From: Thermaurantimonas sp046299575
GTDB taxonomy: Bacteria > Bacteroidota > Bacteroidia > Flavobacteriales > Schleiferiaceae
Direction: 5' to 3'
Assembly (NCBI RefSeq): GCF_046299575.1
Contig: NZ_JBKBHX010000003.1
Span: forward strand, 256,405 to 320,404
DNA: 64,000 nucleotides
The translations under genes and the position numbers were made by a program. This document shows positions 8,856 to 18,300 of the stretch, piece by piece (positions within the stretch are counted from its first letter, which is position 1; every line of letters begins with the position of its first letter). The notes below the pieces were generated by a model. It searched no databases. It was not told the DNA's origin and saw only the letters and a program-made list of their open reading frames with translations.

Positions 8856-11800
8856 TTGAAAAAGAGTTATTCGAGTGAACTAATTTTACCCCAAAAATTT
8901 GCTTTTAGCGTGAAAAAAGCCATTTCCAGAATACTTGGAATCATCCTGGCCCTTAGTTCAGGTGAAGTAAAGAGCCAACTTACGGAAATTCAACGTTCGC
9001 CAGAGGCTGACTTTCAAACCGGAATATTTTACATCCAACAAAACATGTACGGCGCTGCCCGTGATGTTTTCACACGACTTTTGGCTGATAATAAGAATCT
9101 TACGGCAGATCAGCGGCTCAATGCTGAGTATTATCTCGCCATTGCAGCCGTACAGATGCTACACCCCGATGGGGAGTTTTTGTTAGAAAAATTCATTCAA
9201 GACTATGAAACCAGTGCTAAGGCAAATGAAGCAAGGCTGTATATGGCTGATTTTCTCTTCAAAAACCGGCAATACAGGCGCGCAGTAAAGTATTACCAGC
9301 AAGCTGACTGGACACTGATGAATTCTGCTGAACGGGCAAAAATTCAATTTCAGTACGGTTATTCCCTCTTTTCAACCGACGACCTCGACGGAGCTGAAAA
9401 GCAATTTGCTGCTGTGAAAGATGGCAAGTCGCAGTATGCAGCTCCTGCCTTGTATTACTACGCCTACATCTGCTACATGAAAGAGCGATACGATGAGGCT
9501 TTGGTAAACTTCGAAAAGCTGCGCAACGACAAGAATTTCGGTGGAATGGTACCCTATTACCTGGCCCATATTTACTATAAAAAAGGCGAGTACGACAAAC
9601 TACTTACTGTAGGCAAAGAAATTTTGGAAGGCGATGAGCCAGCTCGGGCTTCAGAAATTGCCAAGTTAGTAGCTGATGCCTATTATCGACGCAAGGATTA
9701 CAAAAATGCACTTGCATACTACACTAAATTTTTGGAAAAAGGAGGTAAGCCTTCACAAACAGATTATTACGAAATCGGCTACACATACTATCAACTCGGC
9801 AAATTCGGCGAGGCCGTGCAATTTTTCAATAAGATTACCAATGCCCGTGAAGAAATCGCCCAAAATGCCTATTACATGCTGGGTGATTGCTATCTGAAAC
9901 TTGGCATGCGACAAGAAGCTGCAGGTGCCTTTAAAGCGGCTGCACAAAGCGATAAAAACCGCGAAGTACAAGAAGATGCTTTTTACAACTTTGTAAAAAT
10001 CAATTATGCCGAGACATCACCATTTCAAAATCCGATTGAAGCCGCTGAAGAATTTTTAAAACTCTTTCCCCAAAGTCGTCATCGCAAAGAAATAAACCGA
10101 CTGCTTGCAAGCCTGTACAGCAACAGCAGCGATTACGCGCGAGCAGCAATTGCCCTTGAGCAAGCGGGCCTCGATTCACCAGAAATGCGCGAAGCCTGGC
10201 AACGCGTACAATACTTCCTGGGTGTGCGCAGCTACACGAGCCGCCAATATGCACAGGCCATAACCCACTTCAAGCGCAGCCTCGAGCATCAATTAAATCC
10301 ACGCTTTACAGCCCTGGCGTATTACTGGATGGGCGAAACTTACTATCAACTAATGGAGTACGATGCAGCCCTAAATGCTTTTAATCAATTTGCATCCACC
10401 CCTCAGGCATCGCTGTTAGCAGAATTTCCAAATCATTATTACAACAAAGCATACTGCTATCTCAAAAAACAACAATTTGCACAAGCAGCTACAGAATTTC
10501 GAAAGTTTTTGACCGAAAAGAACATCACATCTGCCCGCAGGCGCGATGCACTACTGCGTACCGGCGATGCGTATATGATGATCAACCAATTCGAACTCGC
10601 ACAAGACTTCTACTCCCGGGCCGAAGCTGCTGGTGCTGATCCTGACTACACACGCTTTCAGAGAGCTCTGGCCTTGGGATTACTCAACAAAAACGAAGAA
10701 AAAATTCAAGTGCTCAGGAAGCTGATTGAGTCAAGCTCTAACGACAATACGCGTGCAGCTGCGCGTATGGAACTGGGAAATACGTGGCTACTAATAGACC
10801 GTTTTACAGAGGCTGCTGGAGCTTTTGACGAATTTATAAAGTTTCACCCACGACATCCGCAAGTACGCCGAGCCCTCATGAGTAAATCCCTTGCGCTGAA
10901 AAACGCACGACGCTTCGACGAAGCCCTTGCAATTCTTAAAAATCTTGTAGCTCAATATCCTGAATCGCCTGAAGCTGCTGAAGCCATCGGATTCGCACGG
11001 ATTATCTATGCCGAAACCAATCGCATGGGCGAATACGTAGATTGGGTAGATCGCAACAAGCTCGGCAATATTTCGCGCGGCCAGCTCGATTCATCGCTTT
11101 ACAACAACGCTTACGAGCTCTACAGCATGCAGCGTTGGCAAGAAGCTGCACAGGGCTTTGACGAGTACCTGCGCCGTTTTCCGGAGGGTATCTTCGTTCA
11201 ACGTGCCGAAAACTTTATGGCTGATAGCTACTGGAGGCTCAATCGCCGTGCCGATGCCGTACAGATCTACGAACGTATAGCCGGCAAACCTAATCATGCC
11301 TACTTCGAAAATGCTTCAATGCGGGCGGCTAGCTTCTATTTCGATCAAAAAGATTGGCCGGCGGCTCGAAGGATGTATCGACAAATTGCTGACCTTAGTA
11401 CTGCTCGCGAAAGCAATCGCCTCACTGCTGAAAACCAGCTATTGCGAATAGCTTACCAAATGGGCGACTGGAACGAATGCCAGAACTTGGCCGACCGCAT
11501 TTTACAGCGCCATGATCTCGACCAGGCTTTAAACCAGGAGGCTACTTTTTACAGAGCAATAGCTTTATTCAATCGTCAGCAACACGCTCTTGCCGCAGCC
11601 GACTTTGAAACACTAGCGCGATCAGGTAGCGGTATTTACAAAGCGGAGAGCATGTATTATTTAGCATTAAACTACTTTAACCAGCAGCGCTACTCAGACT
11701 CAAAAAAACTTGTGTACGACCTCGTGGAGGCCTTTCCTGAAAACATTCAGCTGCGCGACCGAGCACTCATTTTACTGGCGCGAAACTTTATTGCTGAGCG

Positions 11801-11921
11801 TGACTACTTTCAGGCCGACTTTTCTCTGGATTTTGTAATCAAATCGAATTCATCGCCTGACCTTGTAAACGAAGCTCGTGCCCTGAAAAACGACATTAAA
11901 AACTTCACCCAGAAAAAATAA
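8856..11921 (+). CDS. Large tetratricopeptide-repeat (TPR) protein, exported
   Basis: Up to 1021 residues made almost wholly of TPR-type helical pairs (Ala/Tyr-rich units such as YDEALVNFEKL and FTEAAGAFDEF, spaced about 34 residues). The longest frame starts at TTG 8856. A GTG at 8910 gives a more orthodox signal peptide (MKKAISRILGIILALSSGEVKSQ, shown here only to mark its end at Gln) and may be the true start. The mature protein is probably a periplasmic or outer-membrane-associated scaffold. A barrel-like protein follows 11 bp later and then ftsE, so the three look like one operon. TPR scaffolds bind protein partners; which ones cannot be read here. Confidence 0.88.
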   Translation: MKKSYSSELILPQKFAFSVKKAISRILGIILALSSGEVKSQLTEIQRSPEADFQTGIFYIQQNMYGAARDVFTRLLADNKNLTADQRLNAEYYLAIAAVQMLHPDGEFLLEKFIQDYETSAKANEARLYMADFLFKNRQYRRAVKYYQQADWTLMNSAERAKIQFQYGYSLFSTDDLDGAEKQFAAVKDGKSQYAAPALYYYAYICYMKERYDEALVNFEKLRNDKNFGGMVPYYLAHIYYKKGEYDKLLTVGKEILEGDEPARASEIAKLVADAYYRRKDYKNALAYYTKFLEKGGKPSQTDYYEIGYTYYQLGKFGEAVQFFNKITNAREEIAQNAYYMLGDCYLKLGMRQEAAGAFKAAAQSDKNREVQEDAFYNFVKINYAETSPFQNPIEAAEEFLKLFPQSRHRKEINRLLASLYSNSSDYARAAIALEQAGLDSPEMREAWQRVQYFLGVRSYTSRQYAQAITHFKRSLEHQLNPRFTALAYYWMGETYYQLMEYDAALNAFNQFASTPQASLLAEFPNHYYNKAYCYLKKQQFAQAATEFRKFLTEKNITSARRRDALLRTGDAYMMINQFELAQDFYSRAEAAGADPDYTRFQRALALGLLNKNEEKIQVLRKLIESSSNDNTRAAARMELGNTWLLIDRFTEAAGAFDEFIKFHPRHPQVRRALMSKSLALKNARRFDEALAILKNLVAQYPESPEAAEAIGFARIIYAETNRMGEYVDWVDRNKLGNISRGQLDSSLYNNAYELYSMQRWQEAAQGFDEYLRRFPEGIFVQRAENFMADSYWRLNRRADAVQIYERIAGKPNHAYFENASMRAASFYFDQKDWPAARRMYRQIADLSTARESNRLTAENQLLRIAYQMGDWNECQNLADRILQRHDLDQALNQEATFYRAIALFNRQQHALAAADFETLARSGSGIYKAESMYYLALNYFNQQRYSDSKKLVYDLVEAFPENIQLRDRALILLARNFIAERDYFQADFSLDFVIKSNSSPDLVNEARALKNDIKNFTQKK

Positions 11922-11932
11922 TCTGCCGGTAC

Positions 11933-13654
11933 ATGAAAATTAAAGCTTTAACTATAATTGCACTAACTATCGGACATGTAATCGCTTTCGGTCAAAACGA
12001 AAATCTCGGGCAGATAAAACTCGAAGTAATCGGGTCTTATAAAGCCACCATCGAAGATGCCCAAAAGCTCAATGACCTGCCTCGCACTGAGGATACAGCA
12101 CGCAGCCGGGTCCCGGTAAAATTTGAGATTAAACCCATCGTTTTACCTACCGATTATACCCCAGAGCCCTTAAAGCCGGCGCGTATCAGCAAGTCGGCCA
12201 TAGAGCCGGTTCCGCGTACTTTCGTGCGTATAGGAGCAGGGCTATACTCCACACCGCTGGCCGAAGTCCGTTATGATAGCGATCGCTCCCGAAACAATGC
12301 CTTCGGCGCCGGGTTCAACCACTACTCTACCCGTACCGGTATTCGCAATATCGTATTTGACAACAATGGCCTGTCTACTACTTCCGGTTCGGTGTACTAC
12401 AGACATTTTTTTACCAATTACAGCCTCGGAGCTTCCACAGACCTTGAGTACGACCGGGTAAAATACTATGGGCTGCCAAAACTTGCTTTACCGCCTGTTG
12501 ATACGTTTAGTGCAGGTGATCCGGCAGTACAAAGCTATCTGATCTCAACTACACGGATAGATGCTACTCGTTTGGTGCCAGTCAGCGAGTTTGCCATGAC
12601 TAATTTGGGATTTCGCTTTGACTTTCTGCGCGATCGATATGACATTGCCGAACTGCATGCAGCTCTTCCGATCGACTTTAAACTTAAGCGCACTGACAAT
12701 CGCAATCTCAACCTTCGCCTTGCCTACGAACACATGCAGCACTACAATACTAAAAATGATTTAGCTATGGCCTTCAGTGCCAATGTGCTTCGGGTACGCC
12801 CTGCCATGAATTTTTCGAAAGGCGAATGGCAGTTTGACCTGGGACTCAATATGGTACTGAGCAGCTATGTTCGAAAAAATCTGATTTCTATCGATCCTAA
12901 GGATCCCGATGAAATGTACTTTTTTATCTTTCCTGAAGGCCGGTTCAAACTACCCGTGATTACTGATATTCTCGAATTCGACGGGATGCTCTCTTATGAT
13001 TATCAGCTGAATACTTTGAGAACGCTTAGCCGTCAGTGGCTATTCACAAGTCCGGGTTTAGAGCTCGATTACACTCAAAAAGTGCATGCTCAAGTCGGAA
13101 TGTCAGGTCTTATCTTTCCTGGAGCAAGTTATCACCTCAGTGCAGGGTACATTGACTGGCGCAACTTGCCGATCTTTTATCGCAGTCCTTTGTATTACAC
13201 TACACCCCAAAACATTCAAGGTGTAGAAGTGCTCTACCTCGATGGCAATCAGGTACCACTTCAAGCCAAACTATCCATTAAACTTACCAAAAACATAGAT
13301 GCTGAAGGTATTGTAAACTATAACCACTACGAAATGAAAGGAGGCCAGGCCTGGCACTTGCCGAACTGGCGAAATGAAATAAAGCTCAAATATTCTAATG
13401 GAAACTCTTTCGACCTTGGCCTCGATGTCTTCTTTATTGGAGAACGGATAGCCTTTGACCAGTCATTAAATCCCAATATTAGTGCCCGTTTAAAACCCTA
13501 CACCGATGCTAATCTACACCTGAATTATCACTACAGCAAGCAGATGAGTTTTTTCCTAACTATAAACAATATGTTTTTTAATGCATATGAACACTACCTC
13601 GGCTATCCGGCTCAGCAGTTTCTTGCCATAGCAGGCGCAGTGTACAAACTTTAA
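11933..13654 (+). CDS. Outer-membrane beta-barrel protein (porin/TonB-receptor-like), unknown substrate
   Basis: A 573-residue protein with a signal peptide ending near VIAFGQ. Residues about 20-95 form a Pro-rich periplasmic segment. From about 100 to the end the sequence alternates like a transmembrane barrel (FVRIGAGLYSTPLAEVRYD onward), ending in a C-terminal strand AIAGAVYKL. No TonB box or plug domain is clear, so I do not call it a TonB-dependent transporter. It sits between the giant TPR protein and ftsE with short gaps of 11 and 8 bp, suggesting an outer-membrane partner of the TPR protein. Confidence 0.8.
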   Translation: MKIKALTIIALTIGHVIAFGQNENLGQIKLEVIGSYKATIEDAQKLNDLPRTEDTARSRVPVKFEIKPIVLPTDYTPEPLKPARISKSAIEPVPRTFVRIGAGLYSTPLAEVRYDSDRSRNNAFGAGFNHYSTRTGIRNIVFDNNGLSTTSGSVYYRHFFTNYSLGASTDLEYDRVKYYGLPKLALPPVDTFSAGDPAVQSYLISTTRIDATRLVPVSEFAMTNLGFRFDFLRDRYDIAELHAALPIDFKLKRTDNRNLNLRLAYEHMQHYNTKNDLAMAFSANVLRVRPAMNFSKGEWQFDLGLNMVLSSYVRKNLISIDPKDPDEMYFFIFPEGRFKLPVITDILEFDGMLSYDYQLNTLRTLSRQWLFTSPGLELDYTQKVHAQVGMSGLIFPGASYHLSAGYIDWRNLPIFYRSPLYYTTPQNIQGVEVLYLDGNQVPLQAKLSIKLTKNIDAEGIVNYNHYEMKGGQAWHLPNWRNEIKLKYSNGNSFDLGLDVFFIGERIAFDQSLNPNISARLKPYTDANLHLNYHYSKQMSFFLTINNMFFNAYEHYLGYPAQQFLAIAGAVYKL

Positions 13655-13662
13655 TTTCATCA

Positions 13663-14355
13663 ATGACCACGAATTTGCAACCGATCGTTTCCCTTATTGA
13701 CGCAGCTGTAGGACACGGTAATGAGCCGGTACTTGCCGGAATAAATCTTTCCCTCCATCCCGGCGAATTTGTTTATCTCATTGGCGAAACAGGTAGTGGT
13801 AAGTCAACGCTTTTAAAGACCCTGTATGCCGACCTGACCTTGATAGCAGGCGAAGCTTATGTGGCCGGCTATGCTCTTCACCAGTTAAAACGAAAGCAAA
13901 TTCCCTATTTGCGCAGGCAGTTAGGCATCATCTTTCAAGATTTCCAGCTCTTGCCTGACCGGACAGTGTACGACAATCTCCTCTTTGTGCTTCGCGCTAC
14001 TGGCTGGAAAGAGAAGAAGCACATCAATGAGCGCATCGAGCGCGTTCTCAGCTCAGTAGCAATGCTCGACAAGGCCAAAAAAATGCCTCATCAACTCTCT
14101 GGTGGTGAACAGCAACGTGTATCCGTAGCTCGCGCTCTGCTCAACGAACCAAAACTCATCATCGCAGATGAACCTACCGGAAACCTCGATCCCGACACAA
14201 GCGAAGAAATTATTTTACTTATTCGCGAATTAGTCAAATCGGACCGAAGTGTACTTATGGCCACACACGACTACAACATCATCATGAAGTTTCCCGCCCC
14301 TACCCTGCGTTGCCATGCCGGTAAAGTGATATCGGTTTTAAAACCTACCTTATAA
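13663..14355 (+). CDS. ftsE: Cell-division ABC ATPase FtsE
   Basis: A 230-residue ATPase. Walker A is GETGSGKS at 41-48, the signature LSGGEQQRVSVARALL lies near 145-160 and Walker B LIIADEPTGNLD follows. The spacing and the Q-loop segment GIIFQDFQLLPDRTVYDNL are characteristic of FtsE. With FtsX it regulates peptidoglycan hydrolases at the septum. FtsX is not encoded in this window; here ftsE ends the TPR/barrel operon. LolD-type ATPases are similar, so FtsE is likely but not proven. Confidence 0.85.
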   Translation: MTTNLQPIVSLIDAAVGHGNEPVLAGINLSLHPGEFVYLIGETGSGKSTLLKTLYADLTLIAGEAYVAGYALHQLKRKQIPYLRRQLGIIFQDFQLLPDRTVYDNLLFVLRATGWKEKKHINERIERVLSSVAMLDKAKKMPHQLSGGEQQRVSVARALLNEPKLIIADEPTGNLDPDTSEEIILLIRELVKSDRSVLMATHDYNIIMKFPAPTLRCHAGKVISVLKPTL

Positions 14356-14377
14356 AAAGTAGCTTGGTACTTAAGTT

Positions 14378-14977
14378 TTATTGAGTTTTTACAGCGCGAA
14401 AGGTCAAGTTAATGCGATACTTTTCTCCTCTTTTCATTTTTGGTATAGCGTGTAAAAACTGTGATTGAAAATGCGCCTTCATCACCAAAAGGGATCCATG
14501 TGGCAATAAGACCTTTTTTGAAGGACCTTCAGATTTTGGCTTCCAAGCGAAATAACGTTCCGCTCCTAAACTTAAACTGGCTATCGTAGGCTCTGGGCCC
14601 AGCTCAGGCTCATCATCGGCATGCCAGCTCATGGAATCGCTACCAGTTCTATACAAATTGAGCAAAACCGAATTAAATTCTGTATTTAAATATTTTTCAA
14701 GTTCCTTTTTAATACTCAAAACAGTAGGATTCCAGACAAGTGGCTGAAACGTATTGCCTGAGAAACTATAGGAAGCTCCCTGCTGGCCCATCCAGCTCAT
14801 TAGCCTTGGAAATGGGATCTTTTTACCGTAAAGAGTCAAATAATGTTGCTGCCAATCAACGGAAATGAGCAGATCTGTGAAAAACCTATCAGAACATGTT
14901 TTATCGAAAAAATCAGGATATAGGATTAAAGCGTTTTTCTCAAGTTCCAGAGGCTGGTTCTCAAAAAAATCAAACAT
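14378..14977 (-). CDS. AlkB-like 2-oxoglutarate/Fe(II) dioxygenase
   Basis: A 199-residue protein. I start it at ATG 14977 (MFDFFENQPLEL), which fits short AlkB homologues; in-frame ATGs at 14980, 15016 and 15013 would add an unneeded hydrophobic stretch. Iron ligands His119 and Asp121 (SWHADDE) and His176 (FLHAIP), and 2-oxoglutarate-binding Arg188 and Arg194 (RINLTFR), are all present. It should remove alkyl groups from nucleic-acid bases by oxidative demethylation. It is convergent with ftsE and lies beyond the terminator of the RNA polymerase operon, so it is likely a separate unit. Confidence 0.9.
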   Translation of the reverse strand: MFDFFENQPLELEKNALILYPDFFDKTCSDRFFTDLLISVDWQQHYLTLYGKKIPFPRLMSWMGQQGASYSFSGNTFQPLVWNPTVLSIKKELEKYLNTEFNSVLLNLYRTGSDSMSWHADDEPELGPEPTIASLSLGAERYFAWKPKSEGPSKKVLLPHGSLLVMKAHFQSQFLHAIPKMKRGEKYRINLTFRAVKTQ

Positions 14978-15025
14978 CATCGATAAAAAAACGCTGTAAA
15001 ATTTTAAACGCATCAAAGTTAAAAG

Positions 15026-15057
15026 AAAAAGCCGCTGGTTTTCAGCGGCTTTTTTTG
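15026..15057 (-). terminator. Rho-independent terminator of the rpoB-rpoC-DUF3467 operon
   Basis: A perfect stem AGCCGCTG/CAGCGGCT with a short loop and T/A tracts on both sides. It lies four bases after the DUF3467 stop and would terminate the long minus-strand operon. Confidence 0.88.
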
Positions 15058-15060
15058 TTT

Positions 15061-15381
15061 TTAGGCTTGTCCTTTTGGCCCGAAAGGCATTGGTATAGGA
15101 CCTCCGGGTTCAACTTCGTTAATGCGTCCGAAGGCTGCCTCGTATTTAGCAATGTTATCGCCGAGTGCGATGAGCAGTCTTTTGGCATGCTGCGGTGTAA
15201 GAATAATTCGAGATTTTACTTTGGCCTTAGGCATGCCAGGCATAATTTGTAGAAAATCCACCACAAACTCACTTGGGCTATGGTTGATGATTGCTAGGTT
15301 GGTGTACACACCTCCAGCCACATCATCTGTGATTTCTACATTGATTTGTTGCTCAGGAAAGTCATTTGGATCCATAGCCAT
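15061..15381 (-). CDS. DUF3467 domain protein
   Basis: A 106-residue protein of the DUF3467 family: INVEITDDVAGGVYTNLAII, then HSPSEFVVDFLQIMPG and RIILTPQHAKRLLIALGDNI. It has no signal peptide or membrane helix and should be cytoplasmic. It starts 8 bp after the rpoC stop and is the last gene before the terminator, an arrangement I recall as common in Bacteroidota. The biochemical role is unknown; position implies co-expression with RNA polymerase. Confidence 0.9.
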   Translation of the reverse strand: MAMDPNDFPEQQINVEITDDVAGGVYTNLAIINHSPSEFVVDFLQIMPGMPKAKVKSRIILTPQHAKRLLIALGDNIAKYEAAFGRINEVEPGGPIPMPFGPKGQA

Positions 15382-15389
15382 TATACGTG

Positions 15390-18300
15390 TTAGTTAGCGG
15401 TTTCTTTTTCTTTTCTTGCTTTCATCGCCTCGTAATCAGTCAGTGAGCCTACAAGGATTCTTTCGAACGACTTAAGGCCTGTACCTGCCGGTATGTTGTG
15501 ACCCACGATGACGTTTTCTTTCAGACCTTCGAGGTAATCTACTTTTCCGCTTACAGCGGCTTCGTTGAGTACCTTGGTTGTCTCTTGGAAAGAGGCTGCT
15601 GAGATAAATGACTTCGTCTGCAAAGCTGCACGGGTAATACCTTGAAGCACAGGATTAGCTGTAGCAGGTCTTGCATCGCGAGCTACGACGAGCTTTTTGT
15701 CTTGACGCTTCAGGCGGCTGTTTTCGTCGCGCAACTTGCGAGCTGATACGATCATGCCGGGCTTCAGCTCGGTAGAGTCTCCTGCTTCTTCCACTACTTT
15801 CTTATCGAAGATGTAATCGTTTTCGGCATTGAAATCATTAATGTGCACCAACTGACCTTCGAGGAAGCTGGTATCACCCGCCTCTACGATTTCTACTTTG
15901 CGCATCATCTGGCGCACGATTACCTCAAAGTGTTTGTCATTGATTTTTACACCCTGGAGGCGATACACTTCCTGGATTTCGTTCACCAGATACTCTTGTA
16001 CCTTACTTGGGCCTTGGATGGCCAGAATATCAGCAGGCGAAATAGCGCCGTCTGAAAGGGGTGTACCAGCTTTTACAAAGTCGTTCTCTTGGACGAGGAT
16101 CTGTTTTGAAAGATTGATCATGTACACTTTGCGCTCTCCGGTCTTACTTTCTACGATCACTTCGCGGTTACCGCGCTTGATCTTAGGACCGAAAGTCACT
16201 ATACCATCGATTTCAGAAACAATGGCAGGGTTAGATGGATTACGAGCTTCGAAAAGTTCGGTAACACGTGGAAGACCTCCGGTGATATCACCAGCCTTGG
16301 CTGATTTACGCGGGATTTTGGCGATTACCTTACCTGCTTTAATGGTGCTTCCGTCTTCTACAATAAGGTGAGCACCCACCGGTAGGTTGTATGATTTAAG
16401 GATTTCACCGATTTCTGACTGGATATGGAGGGTGGGGATGAGTCTCTTATTTTTAGATTCAGAGATTACTTTTTCTTTAAAACCGGTTTGTTCATCCACC
16501 TCTTCGCGACAAGTCACACCCATTTCGATACCATCGTACTTGACGATACCGTTGTTTTCAGCTACAATTACCGCGTTGTAAGGATCCCATTCGCAGATTT
16601 TAGTACCTTTTTGCAGCGACTGACCGGCTTTTACATAAATGGTTGAACCATATGGGATGTTGTTGGTCTGTACGACTACACCAGTCTTTTCATCTACGAT
16701 GCGCATTTCAGCAGTACGACCGATAACTACTTCAATGGTCTCGCCAAGGTCATTTTCGCTTTCTACGGTGCGCAATTCATCTATTTCGATCTTTCCGTCG
16801 AACTTGGCGACGATTTTAGATTCTTCGGCTACGTTACCGGCTGTACCACCTACGTGGAAGGTACGCAGAGTAAGCTGAGTACCTGGCTCACCGATAGATT
16901 GAGCTGCAATTACACCCACTGCCTCACCGATTTGAATCATCTTAGAGGTAGCAAGGTTACGGCCATAGCACTTAGCGCAAATACCCTTCTGAGATTCGCA
17001 GGTGAGCGGGCTACGCACCTCGACCATCTGGATGGGTGAGTTTTCGATTTTGCGCGCTATTTCTTCAGTGATCTCCTGGCCACTCTTTACATAGAGCTCA
17101 TCTGTAAGTGGATCGTACACATCGTGCAGAGATACACGACCCAGGATTCTGTCGTAGAGAGGCTCAACTACTTCCTCGTTCTTTTTCAGAGCTGTAACCT
17201 CTAAGCCACGCAGCGTACCGCAATCTTCTTCAGAGATAATGACGTCTTGAGCCACATCGACCAGACGACGAGTGAGGTAACCAGCATCAGCTGTTTTGAG
17301 AGCCGTATCTGCCAGACCTTTACGTGCACCGTGAGTCGAGATAAAGTACTCGAGGATGGAAAGACCCTCTTTAAAGTTTGCGATGATGGGGTTTTCAATG
17401 ATTTCGCCTCCAGTTGAACCTGATTTTTGGGGTTTAGCCATAAGGCCGCGCATACCTGAGAGTTGGCGAATTTGCTCTTTAGAACCACGAGCACCAGAGT
17501 CGAGCATCATATAGATTGGGTTGAAGCCCTGGCGGTCGTTTGAGAGGTAATGCATGGCGCGCTCTGTGAGGCGGGCATTGGTATTCGTCCAGATGTCGAT
17601 GATCTGGTTATAACGTTCATTGTTGGTAATCAGACCCATGTTATAGCTGGCGATTACGTTTTCCACCGCCTCATTTGCTTCTGCGATGAGTTGTTCTTTT
17701 TCAGGTGGAATGATGATGTCGCCAAGGCTAAATGACAGACCTCCCTTGAATGCATAGCGATATCCTAGGTTCTTCATGTTGTCGAGGAAGGCAGCTGTCT
17801 TCGGAATATTTGTGAGACGGAGGATTTTGGCAATGATGTCTCTAAGTGACTTTTTCGTCAGAAGCTCGTTGATAAATCCGACTTCCTCAGGCACTATGGT
17901 GTTAAATATTACTCGGCCTGCTGTGGTTTCAATGATTTTTTCAACCAACTGGTCATTTTCGCGCACTTTCGCCTTTACTTTGATCTTAGCATTAATATCA
18001 AGGCGGTTTTCGTTCAAAGCTATTTGAACTTCTTCAGCGCTGTAGAAGATTTTACCTTCTCCTTTTACTGGGTTATCAGGTGTGCTTGGACGCGGTTTAG
18101 TGATATAATACAACCCGAGTACCATGTCTTGAGAGGGAACGGTAATCGGCGAACCGTTGGCTGGGTTAAGAATGTTATGCGAAGCCAACATCAGCATTTG
18201 AGCCTCGAGGATGGCAGCATGACCCAGTGGCAGGTGAACTGCCATTTGGTCGCCGTCGAAGTCTGCATTAAATGCGGTACAGGTTAACGGGTGAAGTTGA

